A DNA stretch of 64,000 nucleotides from CBDCYS01 sp965224215 (GTDB lineage: Bacteria > Acidobacteriota > Terriglobia > Bryobacterales > UBA6623), in contig CBDCYS010000004.1 of assembly GCA_965224215.1 (NCBI GenBank), positions 1-64,000 on the forward strand, written 5' to 3'. Positions 63,593 to 64,000 of the stretch are shown piece by piece. The notes beneath the pieces are model-generated. The model saw nothing but the letters and a program-made list of their open reading frames with translations, ran no database searches and was not told the DNA's origin. Position 1 is the stretch's first letter, and each line of letters opens with the position of its first letter. A program made the translations under genes and the position numbers.

Positions 63593-64000
63593 ATGATCCC
63601 CCTCCTCGTCCTCACGGTTTTGTTAACTTCCAGTTCCCTTGCCGCCACGAGCGATGCCGTCGAGCGCTGCCTCCGTGCAAGCGCTTTGCTCGACGAAATC
63701 ATGTCGACAGCGGATACGGCTTTGCCGCAAGTATTGCTCAACAAGGCGCATTGCGTAGCGCTGATCCCCGGCGTCAAGAAGATCGGTTTCGGGTTCGGCG
63801 CCAAGTATGGCAAGGGCGTGCTCTCCTGCCGTGTCGAGGGTACCGGCGAGGGTTCCACGGGATGGTCCGGCCCCTCCACTGTACGCATCGAAGGCGGCAG
63901 CTTTGGACTGCAAATCGGAGCCAGCTCAACCGACGTCATCTTGCTCCTGATGAATGAATCTGGGTTGAAAAATCTGCTTTCGAGCAAATTCACGCTCGGC
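63593..64000 (+). CDS. SYLF (Ysc84-type) lipid-binding protein, 5' part
   Basis: The frame from ATG 63593 (AAAGGTGA upstream) stays open to the window edge, 136 codons. A short signal peptide (IPLLVLTVLLTSSSLAA) leads to the SYLF domain: ALLDEIMSTADTALPQVLLN, then HCVALIPGVKKIGFGFGAKY, GVLSCRV, and GGSFGLQIGASSTDVILLLM. Bacterial members are exported proteins of poorly known function thought to bind phosphoinositide-like lipids or membranes. The last 60 or so residues are outside the window. Confidence 0.88.
   Translation, partial: MIPLLVLTVLLTSSSLAATSDAVERCLRASALLDEIMSTADTALPQVLLNKAHCVALIPGVKKIGFGFGAKYGKGVLSCRVEGTGEGSTGWSGPSTVRIEGGSFGLQIGASSTDVILLLMNESGLKNLLSSKFTLG

Noticed and set aside
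1..64000. tRNA and rRNA genes
   Set aside because: No T-loop/anticodon arrangement or conserved rRNA segment was found on reading; a tRNAscan/Infernal run would be decisive.

Overview
The window is GC-rich chromosomal DNA that looks like an Acidobacteriota genome of the Solibacter/Bryobacterales type. Two large secreted proteins carry the TIGR03437-type C-terminal domain typical of that group (11391-14672 and 23519-26135). They sit with a PSD1/DUF1501 pair, SBBP-repeat, PQQ-like and membrane MutS-like genes. The assignment is inference from gene content only; no rRNA or tRNA gene was seen.

Layout: 1-3.3 kb holds a sensor 5' end and a haem-binding periplasmic protein, separated by an IS1182-type element. 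3.5-7.4 kb is an acyl-CoA dehydrogenase/meaB/methylmalonyl-CoA epimerase cluster whose leader is interrupted by an IS1595-type element. 8.6-14.7 kb holds a thioredoxin-NHL protein, a second IS1595-type element and a giant subtilase. 14.7-20.3 kb is a decayed stretch: an internally deleted REP-associated transposase among palindromes, a truncated SSS transporter, a frameshifted NSS transporter, a frameshifted TonB_C protein, and a methyltransferase tail abutting a glycosyltransferase tail. 20.4-29 kb holds kdsB, ku (frameshifted), a PhyH dioxygenase, an SBBP/TIGR03437 gene split by a 530-bp insertion, a sigma-54 activator with a pseudo-receiver and a sugar isomerase-like gene. 29-30.8 kb is a first IS110/IS1111-type element. 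31-37.3 kb holds a membrane MutS-like ATPase, an M20 dipeptidase, a periplasmic TPR-like protein and an acetate kinase. 37.4-38.7 kb carries two small orphan genes separated by attC-like sites, resembling an integron cassette cluster without integrase. 38.8-51 kb is a catabolic block that is largely broken: PQQ-like protein, Tat glycoside hydrolase with an IS256-type insertion, hydroxyacid dehydrogenase, PSD1 and DUF1501. 51.2-53.3 kb is a second IS110/IS1111-type element with tandem arrays. 53.5-58 kb holds an rve-type IS, a frameshifted membrane protein, a possible defence gene, a TIR fragment and IS debris. 58-64 kb is intact housekeeping: rho, an enolase-superfamily enzyme, nadC, birA, coaX and a SYLF lipid-binding protein.

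The main theme is mobile DNA and small RNAs or palindromes. The two IS110/IS1111-type elements differ in transposase sequence, yet each carries in its 3' non-coding part a 125-130 nt segment with the same three nested stems and the same inner-loop sequence. This fits the bridge RNA (seekRNA) of that family. The second element cleanly splits a REP-like palindrome that occurs elsewhere in the window, and the first abuts another. One IS1595 element also splits a palindromic repeat with an 8-bp target duplication.

About a dozen genes are broken by IS insertion, C-to-T nonsense changes at glutamine codons, deletions or one-base frameshifts. Insertions and nonsense changes indicate real decay. Some one-base deletions could be sequencing error.
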